Origin: an uncultured Anaerobiospirillum sp.
GTDB lineage: Bacteria; Pseudomonadota; Gammaproteobacteria; Enterobacterales; Succinivibrionaceae
NCBI GenBank assembly: GCA_944390115.1
Contig: CALXOW010000119.1
Span: forward strand, 1-58,615
Direction: 5' to 3'
Length of the DNA: 58,615 bases
The notes beneath the pieces are model-generated. The model was not told where the DNA came from. It saw only the letters and a list, made by a program, of their open reading frames with translations, and made no database searches. Made by a program: the position numbers and the translations under genes. Positions 1-7,012 of this stretch are shown here, one piece after another. The stretch's first letter is position 1. Every line of letters begins with the position of its first letter.

Positions 1-337
1 GCAAATCTAAGCGTAGATGGTTAGCCTCCAAAAGCTAGCCCAAATTTGCACTATTTTGATGCGTCAATTAATTTATAACAGCTCCCATGGACCAAAGCCA
101 AGGTTAAGAGAAAAGCCACGGCAGAAAATCATTTAGCAACAGCATACCGCTAGCAGCTTGCCGCAGCATGCAAATAGCTGCAGCTGGTAGCGCTAATTCA
201 GCGATCGATGAAGCGGCTCATTCCGCGCAGGTTCAGAGCTAACATCACCCGATTTCAGCGCAAGTCCAACCAGATTCAGAGCCTGCTCCACCTCTGAGCC
301 AGCTCCTCTCAGGAGTACCACCCTTTGCCAACAGGGC
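1..337. other. Host intergenic or gene-free left edge
   Basis: No convincing coding frame, RNA gene or repeat is visible here. The stretch lies downstream of the leftward membrane-protein gene that ends at 338, so it may hold its 3' untranslated region, but I see no clear hairpin followed by a T-run. Confidence 0.4.
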
Positions 338-751
338 TTAGTTATAAGGGCCGGAGCGGGCAAAGTTTTTGACCGCTAGGTAGAGGCCCTTAAAAGTGGC
401 GCCAACGGCACAGGCTAAAATCAGGTACTTAAAGGACTGGTAGATGGCCACCGCGTGCGCCAGATTTGCCTCAAAGACCTCGCGCTCGATGCCCTCGTTA
501 TTGCTGTTGATGTACCACAGCTCCAGGTAGAACGCCCACGGAATAACGGCAATCGCGCCGTAAAACAGCGAAGATGGGCGACGGCGCTCGCGCGTCATCA
601 ATACCATGGCGTACAAGAGCCACAGAGAAGCCACGGCCAGCACGACGTACTCCAAGAGATTTTGTGGGGTGAGCGGCGCTGAGATATAGGCCAAGGCGTA
701 CAAGGCGACCAAGTGGGCGCCGTTTAACATGATGGGACGATAATCTTCCAT
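338..751 (-). CDS. Small integral membrane protein (host)
   Basis: A 137-residue protein if started at the ATG at 751; an in-frame TTG at 775 would add eight residues. It shows about four hydrophobic helices (around residues 10-30, 35-52, 65-80 and 105-128 from the ATG), separated by a charged RERRR loop typical of the cytoplasmic side. No enzymatic motif is visible and I do not recognise the family. It lies outside the prophage, points away from the tRNA gene and stands alone in what can be seen. It is probably an inner-membrane protein; function unknown. No strong ribosome-binding site decides the start. Confidence 0.65.
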   Translation of the reverse strand: MEDYRPIMLNGAHLVALYALAYISAPLTPQNLLEYVVLAVASLWLLYAMVLMTRERRRPSSLFYGAIAVIPWAFYLELWYINSNNEGIEREVFEANLAHAVAIYQSFKYLILACAVGATFKGLYLAVKNFARSGPYN

Positions 752-1098
752 AGCAGGCAACCAAAAGCAAAACAACCGCCCCTATTTTAGCCGAGATGCT
801 CCCTCAGCGCCCGAACCTTGCACGCTGCACTTGAGCTCCTGCTCGTGTCTTGAGCAGCTCAAGCACGGCCAACTACCAACACAAGATGACACTACTCAAC
901 TCATCGCACCGGAATTTATCGTGCCCCCTCATGCTGCGCCCGCCCCACACAGCACACAGTCAGCACCAACCTTAGCCGGGGCTTGCAGGCAAAAAGAACC
1001 TTAAGGTTTTGGGGAGATGACCTATAAAAGGCGCCTAGCATCAAAATTGGCTTATTTATCAGCTTTGGCTAACAAACTACGGATTTTGTAAAAAATCC
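752..1098. other. Host intergenic region upstream of the tRNA gene
   Basis: Gene-free sequence between the divergent membrane-protein gene and the tRNA promoter. It must hold the promoter of the leftward gene, but no strong consensus is obvious. No other feature seen. Confidence 0.4.
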
Positions 1099-1127
1099 TT
1101 TACCCAGATCACAGCTTTTGCTAGAAT
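1099..1127 (+). promoter_or_regulatory. Sigma70-like promoter of the tRNA gene
   Basis: TTTACC (1099-1104), a 17-base spacer and TAGAAT (1122-1127) form a good sigma70 match about 80 bases upstream of the tRNA. The leader between them contains a short CTGCCG/CGGCAG hairpin and a T-run just before the tRNA. Confidence 0.6.
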
Positions 1128-1208
1128 AGCGCCCGTTCTCACGACAAGGCGCAAGGCCTTGGAAGCTGCCGCCCGGCAGTTAACGAGAGCAATTTTTTTC
1201 TTTTGCGT

Positions 1209-1284
1209 GCTGGATTAGCTCAGTCGGTAGAGCAGTTGATTCGTAATCAAAAGGTCGCAAGTTCGATTCTTGTATCCAGCACCA
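1209..1284 (+). tRNA. thrW: tRNA-Thr (CGT anticodon), prophage attachment gene
   Basis: A 76-base tRNA with acceptor stem GCTGGAT/ATCCAGC, D-arm GCTC/GAGC, anticodon loop TTCGTAA (anticodon CGT, reading ACG threonine codons), the variable region AGGTC, a T-arm with TTCGATT loop and an encoded CCA end. It closely resembles E. coli thrW, a well-known integration target for tyrosine-recombinase elements. The prophage starts inside it: bases 1243-1284 are repeated at 54754-54795, so the 3' half of the functional gene is now supplied by the phage copy and the tRNA stays intact. Its original terminator is displaced to 54804. The symbol is by analogy. Confidence 0.95.
1243..1284 (+). repeat. attL core, 42-base direct repeat
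   Basis: Identical over 42 bases to 54754-54795. It runs from the last base pairs of the anticodon arm through the CCA end of the tRNA. The base before it differs (C at 1242, T at 54753) and so do the bases after CCA, which fixes the core length. Confidence 0.93.
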
Positions 1285-1364
1285 TCCGCATTTAAATCAG
1301 GTTTTACGGCTTAAACAGGCTAAAACGGCCTAGGGCAAGGCTCCGATTATTTTCAGTTTTGCGC

Positions 1365-1433
1365 TTAGTGTCACTAAAAGTGCCACTTAGATCACTCTAA
1401 ATGTTGCAAAGAGTGTACTAAAAAAGCTATGAT
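1365..1433 (+). promoter_or_regulatory. Integrase promoter with overlapping operator-like palindromes
   Basis: TTGCAA (1404-1409), an 18-base spacer and TATGAT (1428-1433) make a plausible promoter 35 bases before the integrase start. Immediately upstream are two adjacent palindromes, TTAGTG-T-CACTAA (1365-1377) and AAGTG-C-CACTT (1378-1388), then CACTCT...AGAGTG flanking the -35 region. The same GTGTCACTAA word recurs at the early control region (51475-51483), suggesting one regulator for both sites. Confidence 0.55.
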
Positions 1434-1468
1434 AAGGGCAGCTATAGAAAATCAGGAGTGCCCAAATC

Positions 1469-2659
1469 ATGGCTAGAGTAAAGCTTACCCAAGCGCTACT
1501 TAACCGCTTGCTTTCCCAAACTTCCCCTAAGGTTACCTTCCGCTATTTGGTCGACGAGAGTGGCTTAACCCTCGTACACCGCACCACCCCCACCGGATCA
1601 ACTCTTCTCTATCAATTTCGCAAGCGCTTCAAGGGCCATCTTTTCGTTAAGGCGATCGGCGGCTATCCGGCTATGAGCATCGCCACGGCCCGCCATGAAT
1701 TTGCCGCCATGGTCACGCAGCTGGTGCACACCGGCAGCCTCGAGGAAGAGCAAGTTAAGGAACCTGCCGCCGCCCCAACTTTTGGCGAACTTTTAGATCA
1801 GTTCCTCGAGTTCAAGAAGGCCCGCGTTAAGGCCTCAACCTTCCGCGCGGTGGATAACTTGTTTAGGCACACGGCTGTGCTGCGCCCAATGCCCATCACC
1901 GAGGTCACTGCCCAAATAGCTTATGAGCAAGTCTTCTCTAAGCTTACCGACCGGCCTGCAATTATGGCCAATCTCAAAATCCATATCCTGTCTTTTGGCC
2001 GGTACTTAGTGGCAATTGAGGCCACGCTTAAGAACCCGTTTGAGGGACTTAGGATCTTAGTTCAGACCGAGCAAGGCGGACACCTGCGCACTTTTGCCGA
2101 TAACGAACTTAAAGAGCGCATGACAGATCTCTTTAACAAGTGCGCAGACCTGCCGCTCGAGCAACAAGCCTTAATTCACTTTCACTTCTTCGTGCCACTG
2201 CGCAAAGCTGAAGTGTATTCGATCACCCTCGACCAAGCTCATAACGCTACCGAGGTCACTGTGAAGACTAAGACCATGGATGCGTTCACCATGCCGCTGC
2301 CCGAGCAGGCTCAAAAGATTGTGGCTTGGATGTATGAGCATAAGCGGCCGCTGCAAAAGTTCCTGTTCTGCGGCCGTCGCGATCCAACTGCGAAAGTTAA
2401 CCCTACCACATGCCAACAAATCTTTGAGGCGCGCAAGATCGACTTTACGATCCACTCGGTGCGCTCTTGCATGACGCAGTATTTGATCAAGTACACGGAC
2501 GTGAAAGAGACGGTGGCTAATCTGTGCCTGTCGCATGTGGTGGGCGGTGCAGTCGAGCAAGCTTATAACCGAGGTTCCTACCTCGAAGAGCGGCGCCATG
2601 CTTTGCAGCTGTGGGCTGATTTTGTGGAGAAGTGCATCGGCCCGCACAAGTTTTACTAA
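1469..2659 (+). CDS. int: Tyrosine recombinase integrase (P4-type)
   Basis: A 396-residue site-specific recombinase that would integrate and excise the prophage at the tRNA-Thr gene. The N-terminal 90 residues resemble the DNA-binding arm domain of P4-like integrases, residues 100-195 the core-binding domain, and the C-terminal half the catalytic domain. Visible catalytic residues are Arg245 (PLRKAEV), His329 and Arg332 (HSVR), the histidine in LCLSH and the nucleophile Tyr366 (AYNRG). An AGGAG site at 1454 supports the ATG at 1469. It lies 184 bases after attL, the usual place. It is transcribed toward the lysis genes, so the integrase separates attP from the late operon in the circular phage. 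Confidence 0.93.
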   Translation: MARVKLTQALLNRLLSQTSPKVTFRYLVDESGLTLVHRTTPTGSTLLYQFRKRFKGHLFVKAIGGYPAMSIATARHEFAAMVTQLVHTGSLEEEQVKEPAAAPTFGELLDQFLEFKKARVKASTFRAVDNLFRHTAVLRPMPITEVTAQIAYEQVFSKLTDRPAIMANLKIHILSFGRYLVAIEATLKNPFEGLRILVQTEQGGHLRTFADNELKERMTDLFNKCADLPLEQQALIHFHFFVPLRKAEVYSITLDQAHNATEVTVKTKTMDAFTMPLPEQAQKIVAWMYEHKRPLQKFLFCGRRDPTAKVNPTTCQQIFEARKIDFTIHSVRSCMTQYLIKYTDVKETVANLCLSHVVGGAVEQAYNRGSYLEERRHALQLWADFVEKCIGPHKFY

Positions 2660-2681
2660 GCCGCCTTTTTTGAGCTATACT
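2652..2681 (+). promoter_or_regulatory. Candidate late promoter (pR'-like)
   Basis: TTTACT (2652-2657) overlaps the integrase stop codon; an 18-base spacer leads to TATACT (2676-2681). A terminator follows within about 45 bases and then the lysis and structural genes. This promoter-plus-terminator arrangement resembles lambda pR'-tR', where the Q protein allows read-through. Assignment is by context and consensus only. Confidence 0.4.
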
Positions 2682-2724
2682 TTAGCTAAAGTCAGAAAAC
2701 TGTATCTTAAGCACGAATCTCGAA

Positions 2725-2753
2725 GGCTGCCGCAGGGCGGCCTTTGTTGTTTT
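2725..2753 (+). terminator. Intrinsic terminator between integrase and lysis cassette
   Basis: A GGCTGCC/GGCGGCC stem with a short loop is followed by TTTGTTGTTTT. It would stop integrase transcripts, and it also lies in the leader of the late operon, so antitermination would be needed for late expression from the promoter just upstream. Confidence 0.6.
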
Positions 2754-2765
2754 AGGACTACCGCC

Positions 2766-3131
2766 GTGACCCAGACAGCTATCTATGTAGGCTTGGGTAT
2801 GGTGCTCGCGTGGTTTATCCAAATGCACTTTGGGCGGCACGGTCGGCGGTTCCGCAATTGGCGTGAGCGTGTGTGGGCGTCGCTAGTCTGTTCTTTTCTA
2901 ACCGCTGCCATAGCCTTGCCTCTCTTCGACTTTTATCCCGAGCTGCCACCTTCTCTAGCCTTGCTAGTTGGGTGCGGTGTGGGCTTTGTCGGGGGTGATG
3001 GGGTGCATCGAGTGTTAGAAGGGTTAATCATGACCCGCTTTGGAATAGACCTGCGCGACAAACATCTGCCAAGCCGTGGGCACAAAGATGCCCAGTCAAC
3101 TCAAGAGAACACTAATAACCATGAAGGCTAG
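2766..3131 (+). CDS. Putative holin
   Basis: A 121-residue protein from a GTG start with AGGA nine bases upstream; the reading frame extends further back but that part is terminator and untranslated sequence. It has three hydrophobic segments (about residues 5-20, 38-55 and 60-82), basic residues between the first two, and a polar charged tail. It lies directly upstream of an endolysin with an 11-base overlap, the standard position of a holin, which makes the inner-membrane lesion that releases or activates the endolysin. The GVGFVGGDG segment resembles helices of LydA/lambda-type phage holins. Function is inferred from topology and location. Confidence 0.75.
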   Translation: MTQTAIYVGLGMVLAWFIQMHFGRHGRRFRNWRERVWASLVCSFLTAAIALPLFDFYPELPPSLALLVGCGVGFVGGDGVHRVLEGLIMTRFGIDLRDKHLPSRGHKDAQSTQENTNNHEG

Positions 3132-3687
3132 CGATAACCTGCGCAAGTTACATGAAATTACCGAAGGCGTACACCCTGAAGCCTATCTGTGCCCAGCTGG
3201 GGTTTTAACGATCGGCATTGGGCACACCGAGCAAAAGAAGCACCCGTTCACTAAAGACAGCAAGTGGACTGAAGAGCAAATTACGGCAGCATGGCGTGAC
3301 GATGTTGCTTGGGCCGAGGCCGAAGCAAATACCCGTCTGACCCGTGATGTTTCGCAAGGTATCTTCGATGCGGTCACTGACCTTATCTTTAACTGCGGCA
3401 CCGGCTGTCGTACGTTCTTAACTCACGTAAACAACAACAATAAAGAACAAGCTGAAGATGCTCTTCTTATGTGGATTAATGCAAGTGGGAAGGCGCAGCT
3501 TGGCTTGATTAAACGCCGTTTTGCCGATCTTGCCCTGATGCGCGGCGATCCAGACTGGGCCCGCTTCGTGACCTGCCCTGCCACAAGCAAAAACTATAAA
3601 GCTCTTAAGGACATGATTGCTGAGATGGGCTGGGCCTTAGAGCCTGATGCCTTAAAGAACTTTGCCTTAAGACGCATCGAGGGCTAA
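3121..3687 (+). CDS. Endolysin, GH24 lysozyme
   Basis: A 188-residue T4-type muramidase that would cleave the peptidoglycan sugar backbone at lysis. The catalytic glutamate is Glu15 (TEG), with the family motif CPAGVLTIGIGHT just after it; Cys24 occupies the place of the T4 Asp20 residue and Thr30 that of Thr26, a variant common among phage GH24 enzymes. No signal peptide is visible, so export should depend on the holin. I chose the ATG at 3121, which overlaps the holin stop; an upstream in-frame ATG at 3076 would add 15 residues before the conserved domain. Confidence 0.9.
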   Translation: MKASDNLRKLHEITEGVHPEAYLCPAGVLTIGIGHTEQKKHPFTKDSKWTEEQITAAWRDDVAWAEAEANTRLTRDVSQGIFDAVTDLIFNCGTGCRTFLTHVNNNNKEQAEDALLMWINASGKAQLGLIKRRFADLALMRGDPDWARFVTCPATSKNYKALKDMIAEMGWALEPDALKNFALRRIEG

Positions 3688-3689
3688 AG

Positions 3690-3797
3690 ATGGGCCACTG
3701 GGTAGATTTCGTTTACGCGGTTTTGATCATTGCGGCAGTTGCGGCCGAGCTGTCTTTAGCTGCGATGTCGCACGTGCATAAGAAGCCGCGCAAATGA
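3690..3797 (+). CDS. Small single-span membrane protein in lysis cassette
   Basis: A 35-residue protein with one hydrophobic helix (about residues 8-27) and a basic HKKPRK tail, giving an N-out/C-in or hairpin-free single-span topology. It starts two bases after the endolysin stop and ends in an ATGA overlap with the inner spanin gene, so it is translationally embedded in the lysis operon. It could be an antiholin or accessory holin; size and position are the only support. Confidence 0.6.
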   Translation: MGHWVDFVYAVLIIAAVAAELSLAAMSHVHKKPRK

Positions 3798-4273
3798 ATC
3801 TGCAACTGATGGTCACTAGTCTCTTAATCGCAGGCATTGTGATCACGAACTGTGAGCGTGAGCGGCACTTAAGTGAGAAGGTCGAGGACTATGAAACTCA
3901 GATCTCCATGCTCACAGCTTCGTACCAACAACGGCTATTAGAGCAACAAAAAGAATATGAAGCGTTGCAAGCGCAAAGCATGGCTAGGTTATCTGAGCTT
4001 AGCGATCTGCGCTCTTACACTGACCGGCTGCGCTCAGAACTCGAGGCCGCTAATGCTCGAGCCGCTGCCTTGCCCCACAGCCAAGATCGATCCGAACCTG
4101 CCGCAGTCGATCTCAGTGGACGGCTTAAAGCGATGGGAAAAGCACTTGATCGAGCTACGGCTATTATCGCCGAACGGGATCAATGCGCCATCAATTACAA
4201 CGCCTTAAGAGCACAGTGCCAAGGGGGTAAAGATGGAAGCTTCACTACAAATCCCACCGCGCAAAAGAAATGA
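3794..4273 (+). CDS. Rz-like inner-membrane spanin
   Basis: A 159-residue protein with an N-terminal hydrophobic anchor (about residues 4-20) and a long, charged, predicted coiled-coil periplasmic region rich in Glu, Gln and Arg. This is the architecture of i-spanins, which pair with an outer-membrane lipoprotein to fuse the membranes in the last step of Gram-negative lysis. A complete lipoprotein gene lies inside it in another frame (3957-4208), the classic Rz/Rz1 nesting. It begins with an ATGA overlap with the preceding gene and overlaps the start of the small terminase gene by 41 bases. Confidence 0.8.
   Translation: MNLQLMVTSLLIAGIVITNCERERHLSEKVEDYETQISMLTASYQQRLLEQQKEYEALQAQSMARLSELSDLRSYTDRLRSELEAANARAAALPHSQDRSEPAAVDLSGRLKAMGKALDRATAIIAERDQCAINYNALRAQCQGGKDGSFTTNPTAQKK
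3957..4208 (+). CDS. Rz1-like outer-membrane lipoprotein spanin, nested
   Basis: An 83-residue lipoprotein encoded entirely inside the Rz-like gene in a different frame. It has a basic N-terminus (KRCKRK), a hydrophobic stretch and a lipobox LTGC with the lipidated Cys25. Proline-containing PLPCP follows, as in many o-spanins. It would be anchored in the outer membrane and bind the coiled coil of the inner spanin. It is longer than lambda Rz1 but in the normal range for o-spanins. Confidence 0.82.
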   Translation: MKRCKRKAWLGYLSLAICALTLTGCAQNSRPLMLEPLPCPTAKIDPNLPQSISVDGLKRWEKHLIELRLLSPNGINAPSITTP

Positions 4274-4808
4274 AGGCAAGTTTCACGAAGAGCTGCCCGA
4301 GGACTTAGAGCCGATTAAAAAGAAATATGAAGCCATGCCTCGAGCTTACTTAGAAGTCCGAGATACTGACTTAGTTACCGTCCGCCCTACCGCGCTGGAG
4401 CGCATCAAGGATGCGGATATGGTCAAGTTGCTCGAGCGTTACGCCACTCAAGATAATATCGATCTCACTTCCCTATGTGAGTGCTTTGGCATCTCTATTA
4501 CCACGCTGCAAAACGTCTTTAAAAGCCCAAAGTGGCGTGATGCCTATCAGGCGGCCAAGAAGGCCCGTAGCTCGATGCTCTTACGCATGTCACTGGAATC
4601 AGCAAGCATGCCTTATGAGATGCTTATGAACGGGAATGAGATCCACCCCTTGCTAGTAAAAGCAGCGCAGCTTAGATCTAACCAATGCTTGGCGATCGCT
4701 AAGGTAGTTGATCCCGATCTTGCCCCGAGCGCCACGCAAGGCGCTGCGCAAGGTGCCAACACAGTTAACATTCAAGTTAACGCCGCTGTCCCAGTGAAGG
4801 ACTTCTAA
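4233..4808 (+). CDS. Terminase small subunit
   Basis: A 191-residue protein directly upstream of the large terminase, with a TAATG overlap at 4808. Residues about 60-110 look like a helix-turn-helix (CECFGISITTLQNVFKSPKW), as expected for a small subunit that recognises the packaging site and regulates the large subunit. The N-terminus is basic and the C-terminus is Ala/Gln-rich and low in complexity. Identification rests mostly on position and the HTH-like helix pair. Confidence 0.75.
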   Translation: MEASLQIPPRKRNEGKFHEELPEDLEPIKKKYEAMPRAYLEVRDTDLVTVRPTALERIKDADMVKLLERYATQDNIDLTSLCECFGISITTLQNVFKSPKWRDAYQAAKKARSSMLLRMSLESASMPYEMLMNGNEIHPLLVKAAQLRSNQCLAIAKVVDPDLAPSATQGAAQGANTVNIQVNAAVPVKDF

Positions 4809-6289
4809 TGGAGCAACAAAAGCCGCAGGCGGTAAACGTAGGCATCGATCTGGGCTTCAAGCCGCGTGCATGGCAGCAAAAGTGTATCGATGCTCGAGAG
4901 AAGTACACGGTTCTAGTGGTGCACCGCCGCGCGGGCAAAACGGTCTTAGCTGCGCAAACTCTCTTCTCTTATGCTCTTAACAAGCCGGGCCATATGTACG
5001 CCTATGTGATGCCTGAACTCAAACAAGGCCGCATGGTAGCTTGGCCGGTGTTTAAGAGTATCCTGCGCAAGGTGCAGGGCGTTCAGATTGATGCTAGCCA
5101 CAAGATTGACCTTGCTCGAGCATATGAATCAGACAACTCGATCCGCTTTAACAATGGATCTGAGATCAAGCTTTTAGGTTCTGATAACCCTGATAGTATC
5201 CGAGGCGCAAAGCTTGCCGGTGTGGTAATGGACGAGGTCGCCCAGATGCCGCGTGAAGTCTGGACTGAAGTAATCTTCCCAGCGCTACTCGATTCCAATG
5301 GCTGGGCCTTGTTTATCGGAACCCCGAAGGGCATTAATCTCTTTTCCGAACTCTATGAGCGCGGTAACGATCCAGCCTTCCCTAACTGGAAGTCGATGGT
5401 GTTCACCGTCTATGAGACTGATGCGCTTTCGCCCGAGCAAATTGCCGAATATCAGGCGGCCTGCTCGGAAGAAGAGTTCAAGCGTGAGATGCTTTGTGAC
5501 TTCACTGCAAGCACTGAAGATCAACTAATCTCGATCGGTGATGTGGTGGGGGCAATGGAGCGCTATCGTGAGCAAGACTACAAGGGCGAACTTAGGCCTA
5601 AGGACGGTGAAAACTTGATCTTAGGTGTCGACGTCTCACGTTATGGCAACGATCGATCGGTAATCTTCATGCGCTGCGGGCTGCGGGCCGAGTTGGTTGT
5701 GATGTTCACCGGCAAAGACACCGCCCAGCTAGCTGACGCAGTGAAGAAGGCTTATGAGCGCTATCGCCCTGCCGCTATCTACGTTGATGGTACCGGTGTG
5801 GGCGGTGGTGTGGTTGATATTCTGCGCGCACGCCGTATCCCATGCTATGACGTGAACTTCTCTAGCTCTTCCTCAGAAGCTATCTACAACAACAAGCGCA
5901 CTGAAATTTGGTGCCGCATGGCGCAGTGGGTCAAGGACAAGGGCTGCCTAAACCCAGAATGCAGCGCACTTAAGATCGACCTGTGTGCCCCGCTCTATAG
6001 CCGTTCTGAGAATGGCGTTTATGCCCTCGAAGGCAAGAAAGAGATTAGGCGCCGTCTGGGCCTGTCTCCAGACTTAGGTGACGCCCTAGCTTTAACCTTC
6101 ACTGATTACATTCCCGAGATCGACGTCTCTGAACAAGACTGCGTAGATATGAGCGTGACGCAGGTCAAGCCTGCCCGCTATACCCCTTTTGAACAATTTG
6201 AACGGGATATGTCCAAACCTAATGAGCAATTTAGCCGATTTTATGGCAGCCCTACCACGGTTCAAGCGCGCATGGGCTTCCCTTTCTGA
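4808..6289 (+). CDS. terL: Terminase large subunit (ATPase and nuclease)
   Basis: A 493-residue DNA-packaging motor. The ATPase domain has Walker A VVHRRAGKT (residues 37-45) and Walker B VVMDE (about 139-143), followed by a coupling-motif-like GTPKG. The C-terminal RNase H-like nuclease has acidic residues in GVDVSRYGNDRS (about 275-286), IYVDGTGVGG and a C-terminal GDALAL. It would dock on the portal and pump DNA into the prohead. The family is well conserved and the length is typical. The start overlaps the stop of the small subunit gene. Confidence 0.95.
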   Translation: MEQQKPQAVNVGIDLGFKPRAWQQKCIDAREKYTVLVVHRRAGKTVLAAQTLFSYALNKPGHMYAYVMPELKQGRMVAWPVFKSILRKVQGVQIDASHKIDLARAYESDNSIRFNNGSEIKLLGSDNPDSIRGAKLAGVVMDEVAQMPREVWTEVIFPALLDSNGWALFIGTPKGINLFSELYERGNDPAFPNWKSMVFTVYETDALSPEQIAEYQAACSEEEFKREMLCDFTASTEDQLISIGDVVGAMERYREQDYKGELRPKDGENLILGVDVSRYGNDRSVIFMRCGLRAELVVMFTGKDTAQLADAVKKAYERYRPAAIYVDGTGVGGGVVDILRARRIPCYDVNFSSSSSEAIYNNKRTEIWCRMAQWVKDKGCLNPECSALKIDLCAPLYSRSENGVYALEGKKEIRRRLGLSPDLGDALALTFTDYIPEIDVSEQDCVDMSVTQVKPARYTPFEQFERDMSKPNEQFSRFYGSPTTVQARMGFPF

Positions 6290-6623
6290 TGTGCCTTTTA
6301 ACCCAGATCTGCCGGTAATTGAGCGGGTCTTTTCGCTGGGCTTGCTTCAATTTCACATCGAGCCTTGTGGGTGGTATGCCTTCTCAGTGACGGTAAACCC
6401 GTTCACAAGCGTGCCTAGGGCTGAGTGCTTTAGTCTCTTCGTTGAGCCCGAGGAACGCAACACCCCTGCCGCACGGCGCCTGATGGTGCGCCTGTATCGA
6501 GAAGCAAAGAAGCAAGGGGCCAAAGAAGTTCTGTTTACGGTGCCCATGTCTCTAGGTCAGGTCGAGGACTGGGCCGCCGCACTAGGCGAACCGATCGACA
6601 TTGTCTTTAGGAGATCTCTGTAA
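6243..6623 (+). CDS. Unknown protein between terminase and portal (GNAT-like?)
   Basis: About 126 residues if started at the ATG at 6243, which overlaps the terminase end; ATG 6222 and TTG 6189 are alternatives and none has a strong ribosome-binding site. The order of strands and helices, with LFVEPEERNTPAARRL followed by an amphipathic helix and a hydrophobic strand (EVLFTVPM), is reminiscent of GNAT acyltransferase folds, and such genes occur at this place in some podoviruses. I cannot see a diagnostic acetyl-CoA motif. It ends in a TAATG overlap with the next gene, so it is part of the late operon. Confidence 0.55.
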   Translation: MAALPRFKRAWASLSDVPFNPDLPVIERVFSLGLLQFHIEPCGWYAFSVTVNPFTSVPRAECFSLFVEPEERNTPAARRLMVRLYREAKKQGAKEVLFTVPMSLGQVEDWAAALGEPIDIVFRRSL

Positions 6624-7012
6624 TGGGTGTAGATCCGTTTTCAATCGCCATCATGGGCGCAATGGCAATTGCTGGAGCTGTAAACCAAGCACAAAACCGC
6701 AAAGACCAAAAGAAGGCGGCCTCGGCGCAGCAAGCGGCACAACGTGAAGCTAACGAACTGCAAAAGAATGCAGCTTCTCAGGCCGAGCAACAAAACAACC
6801 GCGCCAGTAAGCAAACTGTGGACGCTAATGCCATCTTAGGTGCAATTCAAGAAGGCTACAGCGGTAACCTGACCGGTTCGCAGGGCGTTGACCGAAGCCA
6901 GTTGACCTTAGGCACCCCGACTACGCTGGGCAGTCAAAACCCGATGGGCACTTCGAGCGCCATGGGGCGCAAGTCGACATTAGGGAACAAGAATAATGGA
7001 ACGCTTTTCTAA
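6623..7012 (+). CDS. Small virion-associated protein, unknown
   Basis: A 129-residue protein with a hydrophobic N-terminal helix (about residues 6-20) followed by an Ala/Gln/Lys-rich helical or coiled-coil part (25-70) and a Gly/Ser/Thr-rich tail. The start overlaps the preceding stop (TAATG) and the end overlaps the portal start by 17 bases, so expression is coupled to head genes. Composition resembles the small ejection-type protein at 14981-15619. A minor head or ejection component is a fair inference. Confidence 0.6.
   Translation: MGVDPFSIAIMGAMAIAGAVNQAQNRKDQKKAASAQQAAQREANELQKNAASQAEQQNNRASKQTVDANAILGAIQEGYSGNLTGSQGVDRSQLTLGTPTTLGSQNPMGTSSAMGRKSTLGNKNNGTLF

Noticed and set aside
2535-2765. 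N-terminal extension of the holin gene
   Set aside because: It would run through the end of the integrase gene, the promoter and the terminator; GTG 2766 with AGGA is preferred.
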